Assembly (NCBI GenBank): GCA_963691815.1 | Contig: OY829648.1 | Location: forward strand, 19,686,193-19,750,192 | Length of the DNA stretch: 64,000 nt | Reading direction: 5' to 3' | DNA from: Echiichthys vipera | Taxonomy: Eukaryota > Chordata > Actinopteri > Perciformes > Trachinidae | Shown: positions 15,001-26,567 of the stretch, piece after piece | Layout of the letters: every line of letters begins with the position of its first letter | Position numbering within the stretch: the stretch's first letter is position 1 | Made by a program: the position numbers and the translations under genes | Notes under the pieces: generated by a model | Database searches by the model: none | What the model saw: only the letters and a program-made list of their open reading frames with translations | What the model was told of the DNA's origin: nothing

Positions 15001-17855
15001 TGATTATTTTTTTCATATTGCAGCCAAATAAGAGAGTTTAAGTGAGGTGATGAGTCACTAAGTTTTTACAGCATTCCTGTGCTGGATCTAAACTCGGGTT
15101 TTCTCCTGCTGGTTTATAGTGTGACATCCAAACAAAAACATTTACAACCATCTTGCCATTGAATCACACCAGCTGAAACGCCAAATCAGGCCAGGGGTGT
15201 AAAGTGTGTGTGTGTGTCGGTCTTGTGACCTTGTGAGTCTGTGTGTGTGAAAAAAAAAAAATACCTGCGTTGCTGTCACGGCTGGTAACATCACACAAAC
15301 CGTCAAAGAAGTTCAATATGACTCAGTTACTTTTTTATCTTAGTCAAAACAGAGTTTAGTTTCAAATAAATTCTTGATTCCTACTTGAAGGTAAAGAGAA
15401 AAAACGTGTTCTGGGAATAAAAGCAGTGTCTGTTCCCCGTTTACTTCGATGAGGGGAAAGTGTTTAAAGGGTATTTCCTGTGGTAATGAAAGACTACATT
15501 CAGAGCCAGATGAGTTATAGGTTGGATTGAGTTAGAGAAATGTGTAACGTGACACATTTGTGAGAATCTGTTGGACGTGTAAGTGGTTTTATCTCTTTGC
15601 TTTATCTCATCACGTTGTGTGGTGCATGTGTTTGGACACAGCTTGTGACAGGCTCTCACGATGCCAAGTCATAGGACTCTGGATTTAAAGCCAGTGATGC
15701 TATAAAGTCAATTACTACACTTGTTATTGTTGCTGTGGGGAACAAAACAAAAGGCACGCAATGCAATTTTAGAATCAGGAATTTAAGTTGTGCTATTTTC
15801 TGCTTAGCTTTTGGACCTTGGCGTCTATGTGCTTAATGTCATTTACACAAGCACGTATGAGTTTTCCTTTGAATTAGTGAAATTTTAAGAAACTATGTCA
15901 TGACACTAAAGTAAACACTCATTTTAGGATTATAACTCTAGAGAATTAACCTTTTTATGGCTTTAAGTCTGGTTTTTGGAACAATGCATCATCTTCTTTA
16001 CCTGTGCTTTTCTTAATCTCCATGTTGTATTTAAAACAACATTTACACCTGGCACTGTGCTAAAACTATTGCTGCATAGTAACTCAAATCCCCTTACGGC
16101 ACTTGAGCTATAGTCTGACTCATTGGATGTAGACTATTCTCCTCCCCTTCTACCAATTGTGATTGGTAAAGGAAAAATAACCAAGCCAAGCCTTTCACTT
16201 TCTAGAGACAGATATATAAATAATACTTTTTTGAATTAATCTTCAGACAGTGGAACAAAATAATTGGTTTCAGTATGTCAGCTGTGTTAGGACTTTTGTT
16301 TGTTTTGCAATATTTCTCAGGCTGTAAATGGTGTGAATTCGAAACACTTTTGTTTTCTCCTGGGAAGTAATTACATTTACAACTATTCCCCTTTGCAGGC
16401 GGGCCAGACAGCGTTGATGCTAGCTGTTAGCCATGGTCGGCAGGAGATGGTACGGGCGCTGCTGGGGTGTGGCGCTGACGTTAATGTGCAGGACGACGAG
16501 GGATCCACAGCTCTGATGTGTGCCAGCGAACACGGCCGTGCTGAGATTGTCAAACTGCTCCTGGAACAGCCTGGTTGTGACATTTCCATTGTTGATAATG
16601 TAAGGCATTAACATGTATCTCAGGGATACTTTCAGTAACTTACCCTGAGCTTACAGATGAAGTTGGATCTCTGACATCTGAAAATATCTCAGCGCTTTCT
16701 CGTCTGGGATTCAGCTTAATCTGAGCTCAGGAAACAGCCCCTCATGGGAAATCGGTCTTTGCAGTTTTCTCTCCTTGTCACCTCTTTTCTTTCTTGTTTT
16801 TCTTTGTTAGCAAGAAAGACAGTGCTCAAGAGCCACAATCAGATTAGTTTCATCTGCCTTCTACTGAAATCGGTGCCGTTTACAGGAAACACAATCACTG
16901 GGCTACTCACAAGCCCCCGGGGGATGAGTTAAAAAGCCACAACACCTCCATTCACAACCGCAGACTTGCAGATTTCAGACACAATGTCCTGCAGGCTCAT
17001 GGACTCTGCATACTTCACTCCTGACCCATTCTGTTCGTTTTATTTCTAAAAACAAAAAGAGGTGAAAAAATCCCATCAGTGGTTACTTTTAAACACTTAA
17101 GAAGCCAGATGATACAAGACTGATGATTTTGTCAAACTGCTGACTTATGTATTTTATGTACCACTTTAAATTATTTACCAAGTTGTTGTAGATTTGGTGC
17201 ATCGGTTTGTCGGGGGGAACATTGCTTTTCTCAACCAGTAGAAATCTTTCCCTGGAACAAAACTCTTCCCATGGCTGCTTGTGACATTTCTTTCTTCCTT
17301 TGTTATTAATCTGCACAGTCGGGTGTTTTAAAGTGATTTTACAGGGGATTGGTTTGGATGCTTGAAGCAAGGCCAGCAGACAGATATTAGAGCATTCACA
17401 TCTGGGCCATGAATGAGTTGGCCGTTCAGTGCAGGCAGCTTCTGGATTGTGTTTCAGTGCTGCACAGCTGGACCCAGAGGGAGGCATTTGGAAAAGCCCC
17501 CACCTCCACCGTCCTCTGAAAACACAAAACAGCATGACAAACCATGACTCTAAGTCAGTGTATGTCCAAAATAGGGCCATCACTAAACTTTAGTAGGTTA
17601 GATTTTCATTTATTGCATTCCTTTATCAAGTTTGTGTACGGGTATACAACTTTTGTTTCAGTCTTCTGTTGAATAAGATTAATAGACATCTTTATTAATA
17701 TCAGAATTTGATCAAATAAATCATAATTGTATCATTTAATCCCCATTCAAGTTAACCGGAGCAGTTAAGTACCGTTACAAAAACAAAGGCAGAGGAAGCA
17801 GGACGGATGAATGTCCTGGTTGTTTACTGGCCCATCAAGGATGTGTGTGTTTGTG

Positions 17856-17906
<51 letters not shown>

Positions 17907-19946
17907 ATGCGTGCGTGTATATAATGTGGATCACATGGTCGATCTCCCACTCACTGTAAAGCTCTCTGTTCTCTTGAGTTTTAAGGGTCAATAAACTCAC
18001 TTTTACTCTCTCTTCCCTCCTACCGTATATCTCCCTCTCTCTTATGTCTGTAGGATGGCAGCAATGCCCTTTCCATCGCACTTGAGGCGTCTCACAACGA
18101 CACGGCTGTGCTGCTCTACGCCCATATGAACTATGCGAAGACCCAGCCTGCTGTGGTGAGTTCACCTTCCCACCCACCTCCTCTGTGAATATATGCAGGC
18201 ATGGAGTCTGCAGGGTGTTATTAAATTAAATTATTAGAAGTTCATAAATCATTTAACAACAAAGAATAAAATGTATTAAAAAGTATTTAACGCCATTCCA
18301 GGGGCATTCATTTTTTAGCTTGTTTTCAATATGTATATTTGTACTGTAGCCTTGATGGGCATCAATACTATCCGGTCCAACTAGCCACAATGGCGTTATG
18401 GGATGTATACGTTCATATGTCCACACAAAGACAGACAATTATATACTATACGATGAATTTAAAGGACATTTTTGTGACATACTATTACATAAGTTATATG
18501 AGTAAGTGAGTATAACGTGTCAGAAAAAAAGTTAAAGGTCTTAAAAAGATACTGAATTTAACCTCTTGCATATGTCTTGGCAGGAATCCTGAAGTTAAAT
18601 TGAATAACTTTTCAAAAGCCCTTTCCATAGATTTTAGGACCTCATAAAACCTACATGCATACTATGTTTAAAAAAGGCATGAATAAAATCATAGTATAGT
18701 TTGTTAAAAAAAGTTATAAAGTTTTAGTATAGTTTTTGGTTTCACATGCTGAAAGGTTTGGGAGCTCTCGGGTTTCAATCAGCTGGAAAACAGCACATAA
18801 GCAAGCTGAAGGCTGTGCAGGTCCCTCTCACAACATAACTGTACAGTGAGCAATGTCTGTTGATTTAAAGTGGGTCGGCTCAGTTCCTCGGCAGCTCTCC
18901 AAACTTTAGTTTGGGTGTGGGCAGCATTGACTGAAGGTGCACTGCTGCCCCCTATAGGTGTTATTCTGTTGAGACAGAAAACTGAATATTTAAATTATTA
19001 CATGATTAAAACATTTCCATTAAATTAATTTAATCTTACACAATGTAGATGCAATTAAAGTACTATTTGAAATGAACCTAACAATAACAGTCTACAATGA
19101 AGTAGCCTCTCCTTCAAGATTTAATGGCTCTAAACCCTTCAAGCCATTCAAATGTATTATCCCTTGCAGAATAATTAATGGTCCACTTGATTCTGTTAGT
19201 TATGTTAATTTATGGTATTAATGCACTGCTCCACTTTATTCTGTCTATCAGGTCTTATATTGTATCCATCACAGCACTATGGTCACTTTATTTTTCAGTA
19301 CTCATCTGTTACACAGAGCCAGCATATACTTAGACTGCTGTTTTCCTGCCATGCACCACTATCACTTTATTATCTAGCTTATAGTTATATATTATATTTA
19401 TACTCTATTACTGCACTATGGTTCTGTTAAGTCTGCTCATTACACACATGTATCACGTCTGACTTCATCTGAATCTGATCACTGTCCACTTATATCTTTT
19501 CTGCACTACAGTTCTGTTCATACCTGTTTTAACAGTCTACTGCATGTTTACATTGTTTACATCATATACACCCGTTCACATGTCTGCTTACATCTGATAC
19601 ACACATGTCTTTCTACATCTCACGCCGACGATGTTCTCTGTATCTAACCTGTACTAACACACTAACATCCTGACACTTATTCTACCTGTACTAACACACT
19701 AACATCCTGACACTTACTCTTCTTTTATTCTTCTTCTTTATTCTTGTGTTGGTTAAAATGTTTTGTATAGTTGCACTGTCGTTATTTGCTGCTCTGTGTG
19801 CCCTGAATTGCCCCCCGGAGACAAATAAAGTTTTTTTAATCGAATTGAATTGAATTAATTATTTTATGTTGAATGTCTTTCAGGGGAGTCCGAAGGCCCA
19901 GCCAAGGAGCCCCACCAGCCCCAACAAGTCCTGGCCTTCAGACTGA
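9096..19946 (+). CDS. kank3: KN motif and ankyrin repeat domain protein 3 (KANK3)
   Basis: Ten coding exons: 9096-9132, 9622-11409, 11995-12097, 12297-12536, 12697-12776, 13449-13649, 14531-14673, 16399-16599, 18054-18155 and 19884-19946; 2958 nt, 985 codons plus stop, all phases consistent. The first exon probably begins at 9048 after TTTCTTTAG. The KN motif (about residues 32-61, TPYGFQLDLDFLKYVEEIE) in this family binds talin. Pro-rich stretches and a RVERTLLETSRRL segment follow, then a coiled coil (about 225-285), the conserved LKSIMKRKDG motif in exon 3, a Glu-rich run in exon 4 and about five ankyrin repeats (about 789-960; GNTALHYSVSH, GQTALMLAVSHGR, GSTALMCASEHGR). KANK proteins link talin, liprins and KIF21A and restrain actin polymerisation at adhesions. 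LPDLGSPF near the start, DMAVV.RLF and EQPGCD match KANK3 better than KANK1, 2 or 4. Intron 7 has a GC donor. The last exon encodes a short Ser/Pro-rich tail. Confidence 0.95.
17856..17917. repeat. (TGCG)n tetranucleotide repeat in kank3 intron 8
   Basis: About fifteen GCGT units with one GCAT interruption, 137 bases before exon 9. Confidence 0.95.
18688..18735. repeat. Degenerate monomers resembling the 21.6-kb minisatellite
   Basis: ATCATAGTATAGTTTGTTA followed by AAAAAAGTTATAAAG matches the monomer of the tandem array at 21576-21900, with substitutions. It lies in the last kank3 intron, about 2.9 kb from the array. Confidence 0.45.
19210..19858 (+). mobile_element. LINE 3' untranslated tail in last kank3 intron
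   Basis: A stretch of CACTG/CTGCACTA-type sequence, with a partial internal duplication (CTGTACTAACACACTAACA twice, at about 19650 and 19687), ends in TTGCCCCCCGGAGACAAATAAAG and then GAATTGAATTGAATT. This is the usual 3' end of fish L2-like LINE copies, which finish in a short repeat instead of poly(A). No coding part is present, so it is a 5'-truncated copy. It stops about 25 bases before the last kank3 exon. Confidence 0.55.
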
Positions 19947-20609
19947 AAGGATTATGGCCCCTCCTGTAGACGTACAGACCAGCAAACATAACTGGATCTG
20001 AGCTGTGAAAAGCTCCACTGGAATTTACTTAAATATATATATATGTATTTATATATTGCCATATGTCCTGCATTTATAAGTATTGTTAATATGAGAATAT
20101 TTTTCCATAAGAGTCGTAAAGGGTTATATAATATACTTGACTAATATGATTTCCATGCATGAGGTCGCCAGCTTATTTGTTTCTGTGACAAGATGTGACC
20201 TTTACATTTATAATTTGCACTCCTCTAATACTTTACTGATAAGGACAACACACACCGCTGGGATATGATGCACCCCAAAAAAACATGCACCCATTATTTT
20301 TTCATGTAAGAACGCACACTGACGTCACAATATGCGCCAATATACAGTATGTCACTGTCTTATAGTAAAGTGCTGATGCTCAGAATATGTATCATATGGG
20401 TTTGGTACATCCTGACCACTCTATCCTGACTACTTTTGTCTGCGTGTCTGGTGTGTACTTCAGACATTACTCATGACACAGCGGTGTGTTGCCATCTGGT
20501 CTTCTCTCCCTGTCCTACCTTGGTTAACTGATCTGTGAACCTCTTCGTCTTTATAGTCTGCACTAACTGTCTGTGCATTGTATGTTCATATAAATATATT
20601 CATGTCTAA

Positions 20610-20615
20610 AATAAA
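20610..20615 (+). promoter_or_regulatory. kank3: Polyadenylation signal, kank3
   Basis: AATAAA about 660 bases after the kank3 stop codon, in AT-rich sequence; it fits a 3' UTR of about 690 bases. Confidence 0.6.
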
Positions 20616-21080
20616 CATATTTACATAAAAGTTGAAAGAAAGTCGTCTATTTTTTTTTTTAATGTTTGTAATGCTTGCAGAAATGACTGTTTTACACTAA
20701 CTGGAGGTGGACTTCTTAAAGACAACAAACAGTATTCTGAAAACTTTCTCCTCCAAATGTTCTTATGTTTCATGGATCTGCAGTATCCTTCACTGAACAC
20801 GGGAGTTGCTGTTCTACCGCCGCCTCGATCAATTGGTGTGTTTGTGTTATTGGGCGACTTGTTTTGTAAATTGTTACTTTGGATTCACCAGATTCACACG
20901 GTAACACAAAAATAACCGAACGAGGCAGCGGTAAACCAGAAAATCCTGTGTTCTGTGAGGTAAAATTACTGCCTTTGTCAAAGGAGTCTGGTGGCTTTGA
21001 AGAGAGCAAAGATGAAGTTTCCCGTCCCATCAGGATTGAATATATTGAAAATATTCTAAAAATAGCGTATGTCATGGAAA

Positions 21081-21575
21081 AAAGTCATTAAAGTCATAGT
21101 TTAGTATGTCAAATGTAATTAAAGGTCAGTACTATGTCAGAAAAAGTCATAAAAATAGTATAGTATATCAAAATTATAAAAAAAAGTCATAAAATAGTTG
21201 TTTTTTTAATTGTAAAAGTTCATAGTATAGTATGGCATAAAAAATAATTACTCATAATATAGTTTGTCATAAAATGTTATTAAAAAGTCCTAAAATAGTA
21301 AATTATGTCGAAGTTATAAAAAAGCCATAATATAGTATGTCAAAAGTATAGCATAGCAAAAGTCATTAAATTCAAAGTATAGTGTGTCATAAAAAGTCAT
21401 TAAATTCAAAGTCGTATGTCATAAAAGGTAACTTAATTCATAGTATAAATGTGATAAAAAATCATAGTATAGCTAAACATGTCAAAAATTGTCATAAAAT
21501 ATAATTTAAAAAGTAATAGTGTAGTATGTCAAAACGTACGTCAAAGTTATAAAATAATTACAAAGTCATAGTATA
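21081..21575. repeat. Degenerate part of the 25-bp minisatellite
   Basis: Diverged copies of AAAAAGTCATAGTATAGTATG with indels precede the regular array. Copy borders are blurred, consistent with an older flank of the same array. Confidence 0.7.
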
Positions 21576-21900
21576 GCATATTATAAAAAGTCATAGTATA
21601 GTATGTTATAAAAAGTCATAGTAAAGTACGTCATAAAAAGTCATGGTATAGTATGTTATAAAAAGTCATAGTATAGTACGTCATAAAAAGTCATAGTATA
21701 GTATGTTATAAAAAGTCATAGTATAGTATGTTATAAAAAGTCATAGTATAGTATGTTATAAAAAGTCATAGTATAGTATGTTATAAAAAGTCATAGTATA
21801 GTATGTTATAAAAAGTCATAGTATAGTACGTCATAAAAAGTCATAGTATAGTATGTTATAAAAAGTCATAGTATAGTACGTCATAAAAAGTCATAGTATA
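21576..21900. repeat. 25-bp minisatellite, 13 units
   Basis: Thirteen units in exact 25-base register. Each unit ends AAAAAGTCATAGTATA and begins with GTATGTTAT (type A) or GTACGTCAT (type B). From 21601 the order is A B A B A A A A A A B A B, counted on the variable 9 bases; the preceding unit at 21576 is a third variant. The array is not coding, since the period is not a multiple of three. Confidence 0.95.
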
Positions 21901-22555
21901 GTATATCACAACATAACTATATAGTGGTAAAAAAATGTTCCCATAACTATTTTACAAATGACAAATCTGATAAATGTTAAATGGAGTGGGGGCTGGGGAC
22001 GCCCGTACAGTCATTTTTCAAGCCCTGCAATCTGCTTTAGCTGGTTTTAGGCGATGCTGACGTCTGCCCGTAGAATGGCGAAAATTATATAAGAGGGGGC
22101 GTTCGTTCTACGGCAGCCACACTACCAAGGCTGCCTGCGAACTTTTTCTTTTTTTCAATAGTGAAACACTGGTATAAAGTATTTAAGAGGACAAGTAGAA
22201 ACCGTAAAAACCAAAATAACCACTCAGTTCATGATATATTAATACATTTGGTTTTGGCCCTGTCTGTTGTGCTGGGTTTATCTTGATGTATTAAAAGATG
22301 TGGGCGGATATCAGCGTTTTCTGAAACACATGACAGTCAGCAGGGTGAAGGTTTGCCTTGTGATGATTAAAATGCTTAAGTGTGACATGGGTGAACCCAG
22401 GACTCAAACACTGTAAAATTGTAGGGATGCACCAATATTGAATTCTAGGGACGATAATTGATTATCTGTATGTTTATTTATTTAATGTTTATTTGTATAG
22501 GAACAGTTATGCAGTAAGAACCAATGAAAGACACCATAGCATTAATAGCTTAAGC

Positions 22556-23860
22556 TAGGGGTGGGCGATATGACGATATTAGATCGGGAAGGATTAGAAA
22601 GTGTTGACGATCTGCCAAAGCAGAGAGATCGTAGTATCGTCTGTAGGTCACATTCTCTGCTCTGCACAGACGCAGCAAGTTTTGCATGCACCGCCCTAAA
22701 GACACGGTGATCTACCAATCATAGCGAGCAACAGGCAGCGACAAGGATTTCTCACCATGTTTGATTCAGAAAGTGGCAGGAATAAATTGAAAGAATTACA
22801 TTATAAAACCTTGCCCAATATTTACCCCACCAATACATTTGTTTCAAGGTTTGCAGATGTGGACAACAATTGTGAATTTTGTAAGATTGAAGAAGAAACT
22901 ATTATGCACTTATTCTGGGAGTGTCAGTGTAACTTTGGAGTTCTGGAAAAAAGTTGAAAGTTTACTTAGTATTCAGTACAAACACTTAATTGAATTGGAA
23001 GCAAAAGACGCCATTACCTGTTATGAAAACCAAGACAAAACAATACAGTGGATTGTCAGTTGATTAGTTCTTCAAGGGAAGCATCATATCCATAAAGATA
23101 AATTCTCGATCAAACTTCAATCCCTTCAAATTAGAATTTCGTAACTATTTTGAGTCTATCCAGATTATCAATAATAAGAAATGTAATTATACCACAGATA
23201 AGTTACATGACTTTTTTAAAGATTTATAACAGTTTAGCTTAATTTAAGTTATTTACATGTATCTATTTTTACTTTATTTATTGTCTTTTTTTCCTCTATA
23301 CCTTTGTATCTTATTAAGTATTCATTTGTAATGTCATTAGAATTTAATGTGTATTGGTTTTTGAAAGGAAAACTAATTGTCTTTACACACATATATTGTT
23401 GTCAAGTATGATGCCACACTGTTCTGTTTGTATTATATTTGTTCAAACTGCAATAAAGAATTAAAAAAGAAAAAAAAGAATAAAAAGAAAGTAGAGGGAA
23501 TTCATGGCTGAAAAGAAAACTAAAGTATCATGTCCCAACAGCACGCAAGCGTCAGACTATCGCACAGAATGTGTGGAACAAGCTGTAAAATATGAGTCTA
23601 AAAAAACAGGTCTATGTCCCATGCACCAGCGTACTCCTAATGCGTTTATCATCACTTCACAGAGGATGCCTTCTGCCCAAACCTGCCACACACACAGTCA
23701 CACACAGTTTGCACATCGGATGGTAACAGTAACACAACAAACCTTTTCCACCACCTAAAGAGACAGCATCCTAAACAGTCTGCTGAGAGTGAAACTGCCA
23801 CACCGCAGCCAGCAGAGGGAACAAGCAGCTTGGGTAGCTTTGGTTAAATGTCCATTGTAT
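22556..23860 (+). mobile_element. Decayed hAT (BED-finger) transposon, interrupted
   Basis: A hAT-like terminal sequence TAGGGGTGGGCGATATGACG starts at 22556. After the L1 insertion, a frame beginning ATGGCTGAAAAG (23503) continues, with shifts, into NTTNLFHHLKRQHP near 23722-23770, the C-terminal part of a BED zinc finger typical of hAT transposases. The frame is broken and the catalytic part is absent. No matching 3' terminus was found, so the right end is approximate. Confidence 0.55.
22757..23491 (+). mobile_element. 5'-truncated L1/Tx1-like LINE fragment
   Basis: The frame from 22757 encodes the extreme C-terminus of an L1-type ORF2, with NIYPTN, a CEFC..EE...HLFWEC zinc-knuckle-like motif and, after one frame change, WIVS and a GKHHIHKDKFS segment. 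It ends in AATAAAGAATT and an A-rich tail to 23491. Insertion lies inside the hAT relic. No clear target-site duplication could be assigned. Confidence 0.65.
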
Positions 23861-25593
23861 TTTGCACACTGATTCAAATCTGTTCAGAAAGGTTCTTTGG
23901 CCTAAATGCTCTAATATATATTTTCTTTAGATTTGTTTTCATTTGATTTCGATCATTGATTTTAGGGCTATAGTTTTATATAGGGAAATACTCTGATTGC
24001 ACTGTTCAGTGAAATAATGGACTTTCTGTAATTATTCAGTATTTAGTTTTTAATAAATCTGATACAAAATGTAAAAAGGGCACCAATTTACATATTATTC
24101 ATCAACTTTATTTTTCTAATGCATCAATATTTAGAGAGCATTTACCATCCATTCATTGGCATTTATTGTAAACTTGTTTGCAATTAACTTATTTTTTAAT
24201 ATAGATTGATGATTGATGATGGAATGACTAATTAATACAAGTCCTGTTCTCCTTTTTGACTACTACTGTACAGTATGGGTCGCAAAAACACTAGAACGTC
24301 TTTAAAAATGTATTGTTTCTTACTTCTTCATAACAATTTGCTATTGCCATTAACAAGCTCTGTTAAACAAACCAGTGTGGATTAGGAGGAAATATATCAT
24401 TATTTACAGGTTTAAGTATTTGTGTATGTAAATCCCTTGGACTATTTATCTGTATTTGTTATTGTCACAACACAGGTTTATAATTCTGTCTGTTTTTTTT
24501 CAACATAACAAAATGTAGCCAAGTAAATATATTTACAGCGGTGTTTCTGATCAGTTTTCAAATTCTTGGAAGCAAAAGAGTAAGGGAACGTGCTTAACAC
24601 AAAAGAATGGTAATCTGTGGAAAACGTGTATGCAAAATCAATTATCTGTTTGGTCACAATGCAAAGACACAATGTACCAAATAGAGTTAGTCCTGGCTCA
24701 ATATGAGACGGAGGTGGGATCATGTGCTCACACATGCATGTGTACTGTGAAGCCAACACTTTCTTACAAGCGACGCATTCAACAAAATAAAATCTTAATA
24801 CTTTTTAACTGCCTGTAATCAGATGATGTCTGCATCGTTTATCTGCCTTTAAGGAGACATTTAAAAGCATGGTGATTTAATTTGTTCCAATACAAAAACT
24901 ACACTAGGTTTTTAATTATTTCTGCTTCAAACTTCAAAAACCTAAAATGTATTTAATAATTTTATAATGATTTACACTTGAATCTGCTTTAAACTGTATA
25001 AAGTCCAAGGTTAATTTAAATTCATTCAAATTAATCTAAAATCTTACAAACAAAGAAATAAATAAAGAAAGAAAGAAATGTTACACATGGTGTTCATTCA
25101 GAGAACCAGTTATTAACCTAACCATCCACTCACTATTTAAAATAGTGTGAAAAAATGATTTTCCAAACACAAACTGGAAAATAGACAAAGTTCAATCACG
25201 CACACAAATCATGAGGGAGAAGTTAAAGAGATTATTGTCTCTGCTGAGCTTCACTGAACTGTCTGTCACAGCTGCTGCTGGCAATGCACGTAGGCTTTTG
25301 TACAAATGTGTGTGTTTTTTTGTTTAATGTTTTTAGCAGTGGGGGCAAAGATTTGGCCGTGGCAGTTTCAGAACACTACCACTTCAGTGGACACACTGGC
25401 CATATGTGCTCCAGCAACAAAGGCAAAATAACAAATTAAAACAAAAATGTGGCAAAGTTTATAGGAGCTACTGGCTGCTGCTTGTGTAGAAAAACAGCAA
25501 ACACACACTATCGTTAGGCTATCCAAACAATTTTACAGTTCGCACACATCTATTTTTAGTTGAAAATTTGAGTGAAACACATTTCAATATCTG

Positions 25594-25672
<79 letters not shown>

Positions 25673-26455
25673 TGTGTGTGTGTGAGGAGAGAGGAGAGAA
25701 ACACAACCATAAATAACATCAAAGCATTATAAATTCTCACTGAACTTTAATGTGTAGGTGTGTGCAGATGTGGCAGCCAGTAGCTCCCATGAACTTTGCT
25801 ACATTTTGGTTTTAGTCTTTTCGTCATAACTGAAGCATGTATTGACAAAAGCCCTTTTGCATGATCCCTTGACTGGTCCGAAGGTCAGGGAGTGCACAGA
25901 CACATGCACTGCTATCACCGGTCAAAAATGACAGATAAGTTGACTACTAAAGAGGGCATTTGTATTCAAATAAATGTTTGCTTGTAAGTCTTCTCATAAC
26001 CCTTAATTAATGAAAAACATATTTTAACTGAGGAGCACATGTAAAAAAAACACTAGCGTCAAACCCTGTATCCATTTTGAAGGATTCTGTTAAGTTACAG
26101 TGTTGAAAATCCAATACCTGCCCAATGAACAAAAAGGTTTCAAAAGCATGTGAAGACTTGCTCATGAGTGGCTGTTGTTCTGATTTCTCAAGCCGAGTCT
26201 CCTATGACCTTAAATCAGAGCATGGGACCTCTAGGTATTTAAACTCAAATCACAGGATCAGTCAAATGCTGTTCCATGGCATTTAATGCAATGTAATTAG
26301 GAATCAATTTGTGCAGGGATTAGATACCTTGTCAATGCAGAGAGTTTAAGCCTACTCAAGAGTTAAAACCTGAAAATTATTCACATCTAATCCTTTTCTG
26401 CACGGGTGTCTTGAGGCTTCAGTGATGCTGTAGCCTGCAGGTCCACAGATCAGGA
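23861..26455. other. Gene-free stretch before gch1
   Basis: AT-rich sequence with no recognisable gene. It contains the TG repeat at 25597-25684, and E-box-like CACATG (near 26037) and CATGTGA (26147-26153) in the part nearest the gch1 promoter. Confidence 0.5.
25597..25684. repeat. (TG)n microsatellite with two interruptions
   Basis: TG repeat broken by TATG and TTTG steps. Confidence 0.95.
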
Positions 26456-26463
26456 TATAAAAA
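26456..26463 (+). promoter_or_regulatory. gch1: TATA box of gch1
   Basis: TATAAAAA sits 112 bases before the start codon with no splice acceptor between, so transcription probably starts near 26485 and the 5' UTR is short and unspliced. Inference from spacing. Confidence 0.65.
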
Positions 26464-26567
26464 CCAGGGGACTTCCTCCCTGAGACCACTGAGCCAACAG
26501 CGTTCAACTGGGCCTGTTTCATTATATTCTGCAGTATCTTTCACTGAAAGTAGAGCTAAGAGCCAGA

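Noticed and set aside
17089..17583. 164-codon minus-strand open frame in kank3 intron 8
   Set aside because: No recognisable domain, no splice or polyadenylation context; a chance frame is likelier.
20770..21091. Open frames on both strands after kank3 (70-101 codons)
   Set aside because: No motif, no splice context, and the + frame runs into the minisatellite flank.
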